Source: Curtobacterium sp. MCPF17_052
Lineage (GTDB): Bacteria; Actinomycetota; Actinomycetes; Actinomycetales; Microbacteriaceae
DNA length: 64,000 nt
Direction: 5' to 3'
NCBI RefSeq assembly: GCF_003234085.1
Contig: NZ_QKSD01000006.1
Location: 156,977 to 220,976 of the forward strand
Shown here: piece after piece, positions 1 through 10,511 of the stretch
Numbering within the stretch: the first letter of the stretch is position 1
How the letters are laid out: each line of letters begins with the position of its first letter
Notes under the pieces: generated by a model
The model's database searches: none
What the model was told of the DNA's origin: nothing
What the model saw: the letters and a program-made list of their open reading frames with translations, nothing else
Program-made: the position numbers and the translations under genes

Positions 1-1509
<1,509 letters not shown>

Positions 1510-1579
1510 GTGCTCTCCCTTGGCCCCGAACGAACCGGGGCCGACAGCCGGACTCGTGTGAGTCCGGTCACGTACATCG

Positions 1580-1627
1580 AGACTAACCAGCGCTCCCCGT
1601 CAGGGCTGCCCCTGTTCGCCGTGGGCG
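1580..1627 (-). promoter_or_regulatory. clpC promoter region with candidate ClgR box
   Basis: On the plus strand 1614-1627 reads GTTCGC-N5-GCG, the consensus described for ClgR, the actinobacterial activator of clp genes. On the minus strand TAGTCT (1585-1580) is a plausible -10 for clpC. The box lies about 35 bp further upstream, a normal position for an activator, and no good -35 is visible. The match and spacing are seen directly; regulation by ClgR is inferred. Confidence 0.55.
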
Positions 1628-1670
1628 TGAACCCCGTGCGTGTGCTGCGCGCAGCGGCCTGGAGGCCCGT

Positions 1671-1699
1671 CCCGGGTCCGCGGGACGCCTCCCGTCCGG
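1671..1699. repeat. Inverted copies of the GGACGGGAGGC-type motif
   Basis: GGAGGCCCGTCCCG and CGGGACGCCTCC face each other between clpC and nadK and could form a hairpin. The same core recurs in at least eight other places in the window (see findings). Confidence 0.5.
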
Positions 1700-1745
1700 C
1701 GGCACTCGCGCCCGGCTCCGAGGGCTCGCCGGTACGATCCGGGAC

Positions 1746-2678
1746 ATGGAGCAGCCCGTCGTCGGCCTCGTCGTCCACCCCTCGAAGAACGTGCAGGAGT
1801 CCGTCGACGTCCTGGACCGCTGGAACGCGTCCGGAGCCGGGCGTCTGGTCGCCCGGCGGATCGACGCCGCTCGCCTGGGCAGCGCGATCGACGCGGTGGA
1901 CGACGACGAGTTCACGGACACGGTCGACCTGGTCGTGGCACTCGGCGGTGACGGCACGATGCTCGGTGCGATGCGCCTCGTCGCACGGCGCCCGGTCCCG
2001 GTGCTCGGGGTGAACTACGGCAACGTCGGGTTCCTGGTCGAGATCGAACCACCCGAGCTCGAGTCCGCGCTGGAACGGCTCTCCGCCGGCGACTACCAGC
2101 TCGAACCCCACCACGCCCTCGAAGCGCGACTGTCGTGGGGCGGTTCCCGCACCGACTACCTCGCGTTCAACGACATCACCATCGTCCGACGCCCCGGCGC
2201 CGGGCAGGTCTCCGCCGACCTCAGCGTCGGCGGACTCGGCTACGGCTACTACCGCGCGGACGCCATCGTCGCGTCGACGCCGGCCGGATCGACCGCCTAC
2301 AACTACGCCGCCGGTGGCCCGGTGCTCTCCCCGGCACTCTCCGGCTCCGTGGTGACCCCGGTGGCACCGATGGCGGGGATCGACCGCTCCGTGGTGCTCG
2401 CCGCCCGGGAGCGCTACCGCTTCGACATCGCCGATGGCACCCGCAGCGCGGCCCTCGAGGTCGACGGGCTCGTCGTCGGCGAGGTCGCCACCGGCGCACA
2501 GCTGGAGGTCCGGCTCCGCAAGGACGCCGGCAGCGTGGTCCGGCTGGACGCCGAGCGGCACGGTCGGACCGGGCGCCTCAAGCTCGGCCTGCTGGACCTG
2601 CCGCTCCGACCGGACCAGCTCATCGAGCTGATCCCGCACGACCTGCGGCAGAAGCTGCACCGGGAGACCGAGGACTGA
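1746..2678 (+). CDS. nadK: NAD kinase
   Basis: Phosphorylates NAD(+) with ATP to give NADP(+) in the cytosol. The 310-residue product has the family hallmarks: the GGDGT loop (VALGGDGTML, residues ~64-73), the NxGxxGF segment (NYGNVGFLVEIE), FNDITIVRR, and ASTPAGSTAYNYAAGGPVLSP in the C-terminal domain. The ATG is preceded by TACGAT-N7, an extended -10 spacing that implies a leaderless mRNA; there is no Shine-Dalgarno sequence. A strong hairpin terminator follows 54 bp after the stop. It stands alone between clpC and a sigma gene on the other strand. Confidence 0.95.
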   Translation: MEQPVVGLVVHPSKNVQESVDVLDRWNASGAGRLVARRIDAARLGSAIDAVDDDEFTDTVDLVVALGGDGTMLGAMRLVARRPVPVLGVNYGNVGFLVEIEPPELESALERLSAGDYQLEPHHALEARLSWGGSRTDYLAFNDITIVRRPGAGQVSADLSVGGLGYGYYRADAIVASTPAGSTAYNYAAGGPVLSPALSGSVVTPVAPMAGIDRSVVLAARERYRFDIADGTRSAALEVDGLVVGEVATGAQLEVRLRKDAGSVVRLDAERHGRTGRLKLGLLDLPLRPDQLIELIPHDLRQKLHRETED

Positions 2679-2731
2679 CGCGATCCGCGCCTCCCGACCG
2701 ACGACCACAGGGCAGGCCCGCGGGGACGACG

Positions 2732-2765
2732 GAAGGCCCGCCCGGTTCGCACCGGACGGGCCTTC
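2732..2765. terminator. Bidirectional hairpin terminator
   Basis: GAAGGCCCG at 2732-2740 pairs with CGGGCCTTC at 2757-2765, with further CCGG/CCGG pairing inside. It lies between the convergent ends of nadK and the sigma factor gene, so it can serve both. Confidence 0.8.
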
Positions 2766-2851
2766 GCTCCCATCACCCCACAGGCCGTCGTCCCACGGAC
2801 GGCCCGGATCCCCGCACCGGACCCTGACGGGTCCAGCCGAAGTCTGCTGAC

Positions 2852-3904
2852 CTACTCGGTCAGGTACAGCTGCATGTCCTGCGAGACGGCCTTCGCGAAC
2901 AGGCGCAGCTTCGCACGCGACTCGACACGGCTGACCGCCTGTCGGGTGGTGTGCACGATCTTCGAGATCTCGTCGAGCGTCATCGGCTTGTCGTCGTCCA
3001 GGCCGTAGCGCATGCGGATCACGTTGGCTTCGTCGCTCGGCAGCTCGGCGACGATGGAGCGGATGTCGCGGTGCAGCAGCGTCGTCTCGGTGAGCTCGTT
3101 CGGGCTCGCGGCGTCCTCGTCCTCGATGAAGTCACCGAGTTCGCTGTCGTCCGAGTCACCGACGACCGTGTGGATCGAGACCGGCTCGTGCGAGCGGCCC
3201 TTGAGGTCGACGAGTTCCTCGACGCTCATGCTCAGCTCGGCGGCCACTTCCTCCGGCATCGGCGCGCGGCCGAGGTCGACGGTCAGGTCACGCTCGGTGC
3301 GCGAGATCTTGTTGATCAGTTCGACGGTGTGCACCGGGATGCGGATGGTGCGCGCCTTGTCGGCGAGACCACGCGAGATCGCCTGGCGGATCCACCAGGT
3401 GGCGTAGGTCGAGAACTTGTAGCCCTGCGTGAAGTCGAACTTCTCGACCGCACGGACCAGGCCGAGGTTGCCCTCCTGGATGACGTCCATGAACGGCAGG
3501 CCGCGCTGCGAGTAGCGCTTGGCGATGCTGACGACCAGGCGGAGGTTCGAGGTGATCATGCGCTCCTTGGCGCGCTCACCGTCGCGGACGAGCCAGCGGA
3601 GTTCGCGCTCGAGCGACTTCTCGAGGCCGGACTCGGTGTGGAGCTTCTCCTCGGCGAACAGGCCGACCTCGATGCGGCGGGCGATGTCCGCCTCTTCCTC
3701 GGCGGTGAGGAGGGCGAGTCGGCCGATGTGACGGAGGTAGTCGCCGACCTGGTCGACGGAGGCACCGCGGACGCCGGCCAGCTGCTCGTCGGCTTCGACA
3801 TCGGCAACGGCGTCGAGCGTGGTGGCCTCGGCGGAGGTGGTCTTGGTCGCTGCCTTCTTGGTGCGGCGCGAGGTGGTGCTGGGTGCGGCCGTTGCGATCG
3901 CCAT
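2852..3904 (-). CDS. RNA polymerase sigma factor, sigma-70 group 1/2 (SigB/SigA-like)
   Basis: Directs RNA polymerase to promoters. The product has about 350 residues from the ATG at 3904, chosen for the GGGAGAG 6 bp upstream; an upstream in-frame start would add 26 poorly coded residues. After an Ala/Thr/Lys-rich N-terminus (~50 residues), region 1.2 (DQVGDYLRHIGRLALLTAEEE), region 2 (NLRLVVSIAKRYSQRGL, FDFTQGYKFSTYATWWIRQAI), region 3 and region 4.2 (TLDEISKIVHTTRQAVSRVESRAK) are all present. The long acidic N-terminus of a typical RpoD is missing, so it may be a group 2 factor or the short primary factor of this family. Its 5' region carries repeated GTGTACCCC motifs. Confidence 0.93.
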   Translation of the reverse strand: MAIATAAPSTTSRRTKKAATKTTSAEATTLDAVADVEADEQLAGVRGASVDQVGDYLRHIGRLALLTAEEEADIARRIEVGLFAEEKLHTESGLEKSLERELRWLVRDGERAKERMITSNLRLVVSIAKRYSQRGLPFMDVIQEGNLGLVRAVEKFDFTQGYKFSTYATWWIRQAISRGLADKARTIRIPVHTVELINKISRTERDLTVDLGRAPMPEEVAAELSMSVEELVDLKGRSHEPVSIHTVVGDSDDSELGDFIEDEDAASPNELTETTLLHRDIRSIVAELPSDEANVIRMRYGLDDDKPMTLDEISKIVHTTRQAVSRVESRAKLRLFAKAVSQDMQLYLTE

Positions 3905-3969
3905 GGTGACTCTCCCTGCCTCTTGCGGTGTTGGTCCCTTGCGGGTTGAGACCGAGTTTGGCGGGCCGG

Positions 3970-4154
3970 AGGTGTACCCCACAAACCATGCCGATCGATT
4001 CTCAGGCTTCTCCGTGCTTCGTCATCGGGGGACACCGGGGCGGGGTACACCTCACTCGGACTCCCGTCGCGGCCGATCCGCGCTGTGCTGCCGATCGGGG
4101 CGGAATGACAACGGTGTGACTCCGGCGCAGGACCGAGGGGGACACGTGTACCCC
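3970..4154. repeat. Three copies of a GTGTACCCC motif upstream of the sigma gene
   Basis: AGGTGTACCCC at 3970-3980 and its exact inverse GGGGTACACCT at 4042-4052 form an 11-bp inverted repeat with 61 bp between the arms. A further GTGTACCCC lies at 4146-4154. The stretch 3905-4261 has no convincing gene; it should carry the sigma gene promoter, and these repeats are the obvious operator candidates. Function is inferred. Confidence 0.5.
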
Positions 4155-4179
4155 GGGGTGCAACGCCTTCCGGACAGCG

Positions 4180-4227
4180 AAAAAGGGGTACGTCGCGCCG
4201 GATCCGGAGATCCAGCTGACGTACCCC
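4180..4227 (-). terminator. Rho-independent terminator, minus strand
   Basis: GACGTACCCC at 4218-4227 and GGGGTACGTC at 4185-4194 form a 10-bp perfect stem. On the minus strand it is followed directly by five T (4184-4180). It ends transcripts coming from the small ORF at 4262-4393 and the GntR gene. Confidence 0.75.
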
Positions 4228-4261
4228 GAAGGAATGCCCGCGAACGATGACGGGCCCGGTG

Positions 4262-4393
4262 TCACCAGGAGGGTTCGAGCCACCCGTCGCGGTTCTTCGA
4301 GACCTCGAGGTCCGGGTCGCGGTCGAACTCGTCGTACTCGCTCTCGATGTCACCGACAAGACTGCGGGACGCGGTGGGATGCAGGATGGACAT
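4262..4393 (-). CDS. Candidate small acidic protein, 43 residues
   Basis: A short ORF from ATG 4393 to TGA 4262 (MSILHPTASR...WLEPSW). Third codon positions are strongly G/C, as in neighbouring real genes, and the composition is that of a soluble acidic peptide (many D and E, two W near the end). It sits 81 bp after the GntR stop and 34 bp before a T-tailed terminator, as expected for the last gene of a transcript. No clear ribosome binding site is visible. I do not recognise a family. Confidence 0.45.
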   Translation of the reverse strand: MSILHPTASRSLVGDIESEYDEFDRDPDLEVSKNRDGWLEPSW

Positions 4394-4474
4394 GCCGACG
4401 ATGCTCGCACCGCTGGACGTCGGCGGGGTGAACGCGGGCTGTCGGCTCGGCGTCGGCAGGGCGGCGACGGGGCC

Positions 4475-5131
4475 TCAGGCCGGCGGGTGCAGCACCGCGA
4501 ACGACGGAGTGCGGTCACGCTCGATGTGCGAGTAGGCCAGCGCCTCGGCCATCCGCTCGTCACCTCGGGCGATCGCGGCGGCGAGCTCGACGTGGTCGTG
4601 GAAGGCGTCGTGGACATCGAGCGCGCTGGTCAGGTAGAACAGCCACTGCACCCGGCCGGAGACGGAGCGCATCGAGGCCTGCAGCAGGCTGTTGCCGGTC
4701 ATCGCGACGATCGCCTCGTGGAACCGGGTACTCGCCTCGGCGATGCGGTACGGGTCGCCGTCCTCGACGACGCGCTGCGACCAGGCGAGTGCCGCCTCCA
4801 GCTCGTCCGTCGCGACACCACGGACGACCGCCCGGGCGGCGTGCCCGGCGGCGCCGACCTCGAGCACCTCGCGCAGGTCGAAGAGCTCGTGGATGAGCCG
4901 GGAGGTCCAGGTCGACACCACGGCTCCGCGTCGTGGTGTGCTCGTCACGAAGCCCTCGACCTCGAGCATCGGGACGGCTTCCCGCAGGGGGACGCGGGAG
5001 ACCGCGAGCTCCTCGGCGATCCGGGTCTCCGCGAGCTTGTGCCCCTGGGGGTACTCGCCGCGGATGATCGCTTCGCGGAGGCGCGCGTGGATCTGCCGCG
5101 GGAGCGACAGTGCGGGCTCGGTGGTGGTCAT
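4475..5131 (-). CDS. GntR-family regulator, FadR/FCD subgroup
   Basis: Probable metabolite-responsive repressor of the adjoining catabolic operon. The 218 residues from ATG 5131 (GAAGG 8 bp upstream) show an N-terminal winged helix (LREAIIRGEYPQGHKLAETRIAEELAVSRVPL split over residues ~18-49) and a C-terminal FCD ligand domain with FDLREVLEVGAAGHAA and STRFHEAIVAMTGNSLL, whose histidines usually bind a metal. It is encoded just after the binding-protein gene on the same strand, separated by a hairpin. Palindromes of the GTATAC type, common for FCD regulators, overlap the operon promoter at 16666 and recur at 16825, so autogenous pathway control is likely. Confidence 0.88.
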   Translation of the reverse strand: MTTTEPALSLPRQIHARLREAIIRGEYPQGHKLAETRIAEELAVSRVPLREAVPMLEVEGFVTSTPRRGAVVSTWTSRLIHELFDLREVLEVGAAGHAARAVVRGVATDELEAALAWSQRVVEDGDPYRIAEASTRFHEAIVAMTGNSLLQASMRSVSGRVQWLFYLTSALDVHDAFHDHVELAAAIARGDERMAEALAYSHIERDRTPSFAVLHPPA

Positions 5132-5186
5132 CGGGTCAACCTTCGCAGACTCGGGCGGCGGTCCACCGGGCTTTCCGGGGACCGGA

Positions 5187-5216
5187 CGGGGCACCGGGGT
5201 CGTCCCCGGTGCCCCG
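5187..5216. terminator. Hairpin downstream of the catabolic operon
   Basis: CGGGGCACCGGGG and its exact complement (13 bp each) flank a 4-base loop, 4 bp after the binding-protein stop. No T tract follows, so it may terminate weakly or protect the mRNA end, allowing some read-through into gntR. Confidence 0.6.
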
Positions 5217-5220
5217 CTCG

Positions 5221-6810
5221 TCACTTCTTCAGTCCGAGCTTGCTGAAGTCGAGCTCGTTGGCACCGATGTTGTGCGCCGCGGCCACACCCGTCAGCCACT
5301 TCTGCGAGACGACCCAGTCCTTGTTGTACGACAGGTTGTAGTAGCACCCTGTCTCGGCGTACTGCTGCGCGGCCTGGCCGTAGAGCGCCTCGTCACCGGT
5401 CTGCAGCGCCTTGTCCAGCGTCTTGTCGACCGCGGGGACGTCGCATCCGAAGTAGTTGATGCCGCCGGACTTGTCCCAGAACACGTGGCCCCACATGTAC
5501 GGGGAGCCGCCGTCCGGGCCGTTGTTGCCGTCGAAGAAGGCGTCCGGTCCGCTGGTCGGGTCGTTGATCCACCCGAAGACCTGCGAGGTCGGGTACGACT
5601 TCGCGGTGGCCTTGATCCCGAGACCCTGCAGTGCCGCCGCCTGGATGTTCGCCATCTGCTGCGCGTTGGTGTTCCCGCTGGCGTAGCCGATCGTCATCGT
5701 GGTGCCGGCGGGCAGCCCCTTGGCGTAGGTCTTCATCGCCTCGGGCTCGTACGTGGTCTCCTGCTTGTCCGAGCCGTCGGAGAGCATGCCCTTGGCGTAC
5801 AGGGTGGTCGCCGGCTCGGAGCGACTGCCGAGGACCTGATCGACCATCTTCTCCTGGTCGATGCTCTGCAGGAAGGCGATCCGGGCCTCCTTCGTGGCAA
5901 AGAACGACTTCGTCGGGTTCACCGTGACGAGCGCGGACTGGAGCGTCGGCAGCATCGCGCTCGAGAACTGCTTGCTGTCCTCGTACTTCGACAGGCTCGA
6001 CGACGGCAGCGCCGCGACGATGGTCGACACGTCACCGCGGTCGAACGCGAGCTGCAGCGCGGACACGTCCGAGTAGATCGGCAGCTTCACCGTGGTGAAC
6101 GGCGACTTGGTGCCCCAGTAGCCGGCGTAGCGCTTCATGGTCCACGAGCTGCCCGGGTCGGCGGCGCTGATCTCGTAGGGGCCGGTGCCGACGTCGTGGG
6201 TCTGCAGGTAGGTCTGCGCGTCGTCGGAGCCGGCGTGTTCACGGAGCGCGGTCGGCGACTCCATCTTCGGTCCGAACGGTGACGCCAGGTAGTCCAGGAA
6301 GGCGGAGTTCGGGCTCTTCAGGGTGACGACCGCGGTCTGCGCGTCCGGGGTCGCGACGCTCTCGACCCCCTCGACCATGTAGGCCGCGCCGCCCTTGACG
6401 GCGATCCGGCGGTCGAACGCCGTCTGCACCGCCGCCGAGGTGAACGGGGTGCCGTCGTGGAACGTGACGCCCTTCCGCAGGTGGAACGTGTACTCGGTGT
6501 TGTCGTCGCTGACCTGCCACGAGGTCGCGAGCCGCGGCGCGATCTGCACCTCGTCCGTGTCGTTCGCGTACTGCACGAGCCCCTCGTACGCGTTGAGCAC
6601 GATGGCCAGGCCGTTGTTCGCGTAGTAGATGTCGGGGTCCGGCGGCTGACCGATGTCGCCGAGCAGGCCGACCGTCAGGGTGCCGTCGGTCGGGGCGGCG
6701 TGCGGCGCCGCGGCACCGGCTCCGGAGCAGGCGGTGAGGACGAGCAACGGCACGGCGGCCGCGGCGACCAGGGCGGCGCGGGTGCGTCGCCGGAGGGTGG
6801 TGAGCTGCAC
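5221..6810 (-). CDS. ABC transporter substrate-binding lipoprotein, family 5 (peptide/opine type)
   Basis: Extracytoplasmic receptor of the importer. The 529-residue product starts at GTG 6810 with AAGGAG 8 bp upstream. The signal peptide ends in a lipobox with Cys28 (LVLTAC), so it is lipid-anchored. The rest follows the SBP_bac_5 fold: TLTVGLLGDIGQPPDPDIYYANN, YEGLVQYA, APRLATSWQVSDDNTEYTFHLRKGVTFHDGTPFT near residue 110, and the DVGTGPYEI segment. It is the last gene of the ten-gene operon. The family binds peptides, nickel, opines and sugars, so the ligand cannot be read from sequence alone. Confidence 0.93.
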   Translation of the reverse strand: MQLTTLRRRTRAALVAAAAVPLLVLTACSGAGAAAPHAAPTDGTLTVGLLGDIGQPPDPDIYYANNGLAIVLNAYEGLVQYANDTDEVQIAPRLATSWQVSDDNTEYTFHLRKGVTFHDGTPFTSAAVQTAFDRRIAVKGGAAYMVEGVESVATPDAQTAVVTLKSPNSAFLDYLASPFGPKMESPTALREHAGSDDAQTYLQTHDVGTGPYEISAADPGSSWTMKRYAGYWGTKSPFTTVKLPIYSDVSALQLAFDRGDVSTIVAALPSSSLSKYEDSKQFSSAMLPTLQSALVTVNPTKSFFATKEARIAFLQSIDQEKMVDQVLGSRSEPATTLYAKGMLSDGSDKQETTYEPEAMKTYAKGLPAGTTMTIGYASGNTNAQQMANIQAAALQGLGIKATAKSYPTSQVFGWINDPTSGPDAFFDGNNGPDGGSPYMWGHVFWDKSGGINYFGCDVPAVDKTLDKALQTGDEALYGQAAQQYAETGCYYNLSYNKDWVVSQKWLTGVAAAHNIGANELDFSKLGLKK

Positions 6811-6875
6811 GGGGGATCTCCTTCAGGGCGGTGGAGCACAGGTGGAGCGGATGAGGGGTGCGGGGTGGTGGAGGG

Positions 6876-7802
6876 TCAGGTGAGACGGGGGTCAGCGGCG
6901 GTCTGCAGGAGGTCCGCGACGGTGTTCACCACGACGTAGACGGCTCCGAGCACGAGCGTCACCGCGGCGATCGCCGGGTAGTCCGACGTCGGGATGCTGT
7001 TCGCCAGGTAGCTGCCCATGCCGGGCCAGCTGAAGACCTGCTCGACGACGACGTCGCCGGCGAACATGAACCCGAGCTGCAGGCCGGACATCGCCAGGGC
7101 CGGGCCGACGGCGTTCCGGACGACGTGCCGCGCCAGGATCGTCTCCTCGCCGAGGCCCTTCGACCGGGCGGTCCGGACGTGGTCGGCCACGAGCGTGGTC
7201 TCGAGCCCGGAGCGCAGGATCCGGCCGATGGCCAGCGCCGGGGCGATCGCGAGCACGGTGGCCGGCAGGACGAGGTGGGACAGCTCGGATCCGACTCCGC
7301 CGTCACCCTGCCCGGAGGCCGGCAGCCACCCGAGCTGTGCGTAGAACAGGATGATCCCGCCCAGCGCGAGCAGGAACGGCGGCGCCGTCGCCCCGACGAG
7401 CAGCACGCCGCGGTAGACGCCGGAGAACGGCCAACGCAGGGCACCGGACGCGGCGAACAGCCCGGCGAGGACGAGGGCGATCGCGAACGCCGCGAGCACG
7501 AGCTGCACGGTGGCGGGCACGGCGGACGCCAGGTCGGTGGCGACCGGGCGGTGCGTCCGGAACGAGGTCCCGAAGTCCCCGTGCAGGGCGCCCCCGACGA
7601 AGCGCAGGAACTGCACGGGCAGCGGGTCGTCGAGCCCGAGCCGCTGGCGTTCGGCGTCGACGGCGGACCGGGACGCGTTGGCGCCGAGCGCGGCCCGGGC
7701 CGGGTCACCGGGTGAGACCTGCTGGAGCAGGAACACCACGACGCTGAGGACGAGCAGCACGACGACGAGCGAGCCGATGCGGCGGAGGACGGAGGAGACC
7801 AC
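6876..7802 (-). CDS. ABC transporter permease, DppB type
   Basis: Inner-membrane subunit of the importer, 308 residues. It starts at GTG 7802, 4 bp after the upstream permease stop. It shows the usual N-terminal helix with VSPGDPA, a large extracytoplasmic loop, five more hydrophobic helices and an EAA-type coupling loop (RSKGLGEETILARHVVRNA). The neighbouring gene encodes the DppC-type partner. The gap to the binding-protein gene is 65 bp. Confidence 0.94.
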   Translation of the reverse strand: MVSSVLRRIGSLVVVLLVLSVVVFLLQQVSPGDPARAALGANASRSAVDAERQRLGLDDPLPVQFLRFVGGALHGDFGTSFRTHRPVATDLASAVPATVQLVLAAFAIALVLAGLFAASGALRWPFSGVYRGVLLVGATAPPFLLALGGIILFYAQLGWLPASGQGDGGVGSELSHLVLPATVLAIAPALAIGRILRSGLETTLVADHVRTARSKGLGEETILARHVVRNAVGPALAMSGLQLGFMFAGDVVVEQVFSWPGMGSYLANSIPTSDYPAIAAVTLVLGAVYVVVNTVADLLQTAADPRLT

Positions 7803-7806
7803 GGCG

Positions 7807-8661
7807 CTACCTCCGGGCGATCAGGGTGCGGACGCCGTCGCCGGCGAGGTTGGACACGAGGCTCAGGAGGAGCACGGCGGCGCCCGGCACGACCGGGACC
7901 CACCAGGCGCTGAGCAGCAGCTGCGTGTTGGCGGCCGTGTCCGCACCGAGCTCCGCGGCCGGTGCGGGCTGCCCGAGGCCCAGGAAGGACAGCCCGGCGA
8001 GCAGCAGCACGACGTTGCCGATGTCGAGGCTCGCCGTCACGATCGCGGTCGGGACCGCGCCGGGCAGCACGTGCCGGAGGACGAGCCGGGCACGACCGAC
8101 ACCGGCGAGCCGGGCTGCCTCGACGTGCGGACGGGTGACGGTGGCGCGGACCTCGGACCGGATGATCCGGGCGTAGTACGGCCACCAGACGACCGAGATG
8201 CCGACGAGGGTGTTCGTCAGGCCCGGTCCGAGGGCTGCGACGATCGCGATCGCCACGAGGGTCGAGGGCAGAGCGAGGAACAGGTCGGTGACCCGCATGA
8301 GCACGCTGTCCACCCAGCCGCCGGCCACGCCCGCGGTGGCGCCGACGACCCCGCCGACGACGAGTCCGACGGCCACCACGGCGAGCGCCGACAGCCACGA
8401 CGTCTGCAGGCCGAAGAGCGTGCGGGAGAGCACGTCCCGCCCGATCGAGTCGGTGCCGAACAGGTGCCCCGGGGTGCCGATCGGCAGCTGGGCCACGGCG
8501 ACGGGCTGGATCGGGTCGTCGGGTGCGATGAGCCGGGCGACGAGGGCCAGGACGGTGAGCGCGACGAGGAGCCCGACGAGCACCTGGGCCGTGCGGCGTC
8601 CGGCGTGCACCCCGGAGGTCGGCCGGAGCGTCCAGCGCGGTGCGACGACGGCGGCGCTCAT
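7807..8661 (-). CDS. ABC transporter permease, DppC type
   Basis: Second membrane subunit, 284 residues from ATG 8661, which overlaps the ATPase stop (ATGA). The DppC pattern is clear: LFGTDSIGRDVLSRTLFG, then helices and the EAA loop HVEAARLAGVGRARLVLRHVLP. Paired with the DppB-type permease it forms the translocation pore. Confidence 0.94.
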   Translation of the reverse strand: MSAAVVAPRWTLRPTSGVHAGRRTAQVLVGLLVALTVLALVARLIAPDDPIQPVAVAQLPIGTPGHLFGTDSIGRDVLSRTLFGLQTSWLSALAVVAVGLVVGGVVGATAGVAGGWVDSVLMRVTDLFLALPSTLVAIAIVAALGPGLTNTLVGISVVWWPYYARIIRSEVRATVTRPHVEAARLAGVGRARLVLRHVLPGAVPTAIVTASLDIGNVVLLLAGLSFLGLGQPAPAAELGADTAANTQLLLSAWWVPVVPGAAVLLLSLVSNLAGDGVRTLIARR

Positions 8662-10511
8662 GCGGGCACCGCGATCTCCGGCACGGACGCCACGAGCGTG
8701 CGGGTGTACTGCTCCTGCGGGTCGTGGATCACCGCGTCGGCGGGCCCGGTCTCGATGACCCGGCCGCGTTCGACGACGGCGATGTGGTCGCCCATCAGCC
8801 GGGCGACGGCCAGGTCGTGGGTGACGAACAGCACGGTCATGGCGAGCTCCCGACGCATGTCGCGGATGGTGTTGAGGGTCACGGCGGCCAGCGAGGCGTC
8901 GAGGGCGCTCGTCGGTTCGTCGCAGAGCAGGACCGCGGGCCGGACGATGGTGGCGCGGGCGAGGGCCACACGCTGCCGCTGGCCGCCGGACAGGTCGGCG
9001 GGCCGGAGGCGGGCGACGCTGGTGGGCAGACCGATCGCGTCGAGCGCCTCGGCGACGCGGCGGTCGGTCTCGGTGCGGCCCAGACGCGCGGGGACGAGTC
9101 GTTCGCGGAGGGTCTCGCCGACCGTCATCCACGGGGTGAGCGAGGACCCCGCGTCCTGGAACACCATCTGGGCGCCGCCCTCGGCGACGGTGATGCGACC
9201 GGACCGTGCGGGGACGAGTCCGGCGACGGCGCGGAGGACGGTGGACTTGCCCGATCCGCTCTCGCCGACGATCGCGAGGGACCGTCCGGCCGGCACCCGG
9301 AAGCTGACGCCGCGGACGGCCTCCACGGTCCGGGCGCGGCGTCCGCGGCCGGTCGTGTAGGTGCAGACCAGGTCCTCGACGACGACGGCGTCCGCCGGGG
9401 TGGGGGCGCCGGTGGTGCGCCGGTCTGGCTGCGGTGGGCGGGCCTCCCGCGTGTGGACGTCCGCTGTGTGGACGTCCACTGTCGGCCGGGAGGCCCGTCC
9501 CGCGTCGTCCACGTCGGTCACCGCGGTCGGGTCGGTCGCGGTCCCGCCCCCGGTCGCCCGGACCGTGTCGGCGTCCCGCCAGCACGCGGCGGTGTGGTCG
9601 GGGGCGGGGACGGAGGCGTCGAGGCCGGGCATCTCGGTGGCGCACCGGGCGACGGCGAGCGGACAGCGGGCGCGGTAGGGGCAGCCGACCAGGCGCTCGA
9701 CGGGGTCGAGCGTGTCTGCCGGCAGTGCGGGGAGCCGGGCCTCGCGGTCGAGCGCGAGCGACAGGCGTGAGCGGAGGAGTCCCGCCGTGTACGGGTGTGC
9801 CGGGGCGCTGAGGACCGCCGCGGTGGGTCCGACCTCGGCGAGCCGTCCGGCGTACATGACGGCGATCCGGTCGGCGATGCGGGACGCGACGCCGAGGTCG
9901 TGGGTGATGAGCAGGACGCTGCAGCCGTGGTCGTCGCGGAGTTCCTGCAGGAGGTCGAGCAGCTGCGCCTGCACGGTGACGTCGAGCGCGGTGGTGGGCT
10001 CGTCGGCGACGATCAGGGCGGGGCGACCGGCCATCGCGATGGCGGCCATCACGCGCTGCCGGAGTCCGCCGGAGAGTTCGTGCGGGTAGACGCTGAACCG
10101 CAGGTCGGGGTCGGGGACGCCCATGCTGTCGAGGAGCGCCACGGCTCCGGCCCGGTCGGGTCCGGCCTCGGTGATCTGCCGGCCGATCCGCATCGTCGGG
10201 TTGAGGGACGTCATCGGGTCCTGGAAGACGGCACCGAGCGAGGACCGTCGCGCTGCGCGGCGTTCGGCGTCGGTGCCGTGCACCATGTCGGTGCCCTGCA
10301 CGGTGACCGTGCCGGTGACCTCGGGTCGCGCGTTGTCCGGCAGCAGGCCGAGCAGGCTCATCGCGAGCATGCTCTTGCCGGAGCCGGACTCCCCCACGAG
10401 CCCGACGATCTCGCCCGGCGCGATGTCGAGGTCGATGCCGCGGAGCACCTCGGACCGTGCCCCGTCCCGCTCGAGGGAGACGTGCAGGTCGCGGATCGTC
10501 GCGGTCGTCAT
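8658..10511 (-). CDS. Fused double ABC transporter ATPase (DppD-DppF type)
   Basis: Single 617-residue chain with both nucleotide-binding domains of a peptide-type importer. The N-terminal half has Walker A GESGSGKS (~residue 38), LSGGLRQR, Walker B LIVADEPT and the cysteine-rich oligo_HPY tail ([15 protein letters not shown]). The C-terminal half has a second [16 protein letters not shown] and LLCDEPT. The linker near residues 335-375 holds [10 protein letters not shown] and is encoded by an 11-bp inverted repeat (9439-9449/9487-9497) of the dispersed GGGAGGCCCG motif. The start at 10511 overlaps the upstream stop (ATGA); the much longer open frame upstream is non-coding in this frame. Confidence 0.95.
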   Translation of the reverse strand: MTTATIRDLHVSLERDGARSEVLRGIDLDIAPGEIVGLVGESGSGKSMLAMSLLGLLPDNARPEVTGTVTVQGTDMVHGTDAERRAARRSSLGAVFQDPMTSLNPTMRIGRQITEAGPDRAGAVALLDSMGVPDPDLRFSVYPHELSGGLRQRVMAAIAMAGRPALIVADEPTTALDVTVQAQLLDLLQELRDDHGCSVLLITHDLGVASRIADRIAVMYAGRLAEVGPTAAVLSAPAHPYTAGLLRSRLSLALDREARLPALPADTLDPVERLVGCPYRARCPLAVARCATEMPGLDASVPAPDHTAACWRDADTVRATGGGTATDPTAVTDVDDAGRASRPTVDVHTADVHTREARPPQPDRRTTGAPTPADAVVVEDLVCTYTTGRGRRARTVEAVRGVSFRVPAGRSLAIVGESGSGKSTVLRAVAGLVPARSGRITVAEGGAQMVFQDAGSSLTPWMTVGETLRERLVPARLGRTETDRRVAEALDAIGLPTSVARLRPADLSGGQRQRVALARATIVRPAVLLCDEPTSALDASLAAVTLNTIRDMRRELAMTVLFVTHDLAVARLMGDHIAVVERGRVIETGPADAVIHDPQEQYTRTLVASVPEIAVPA

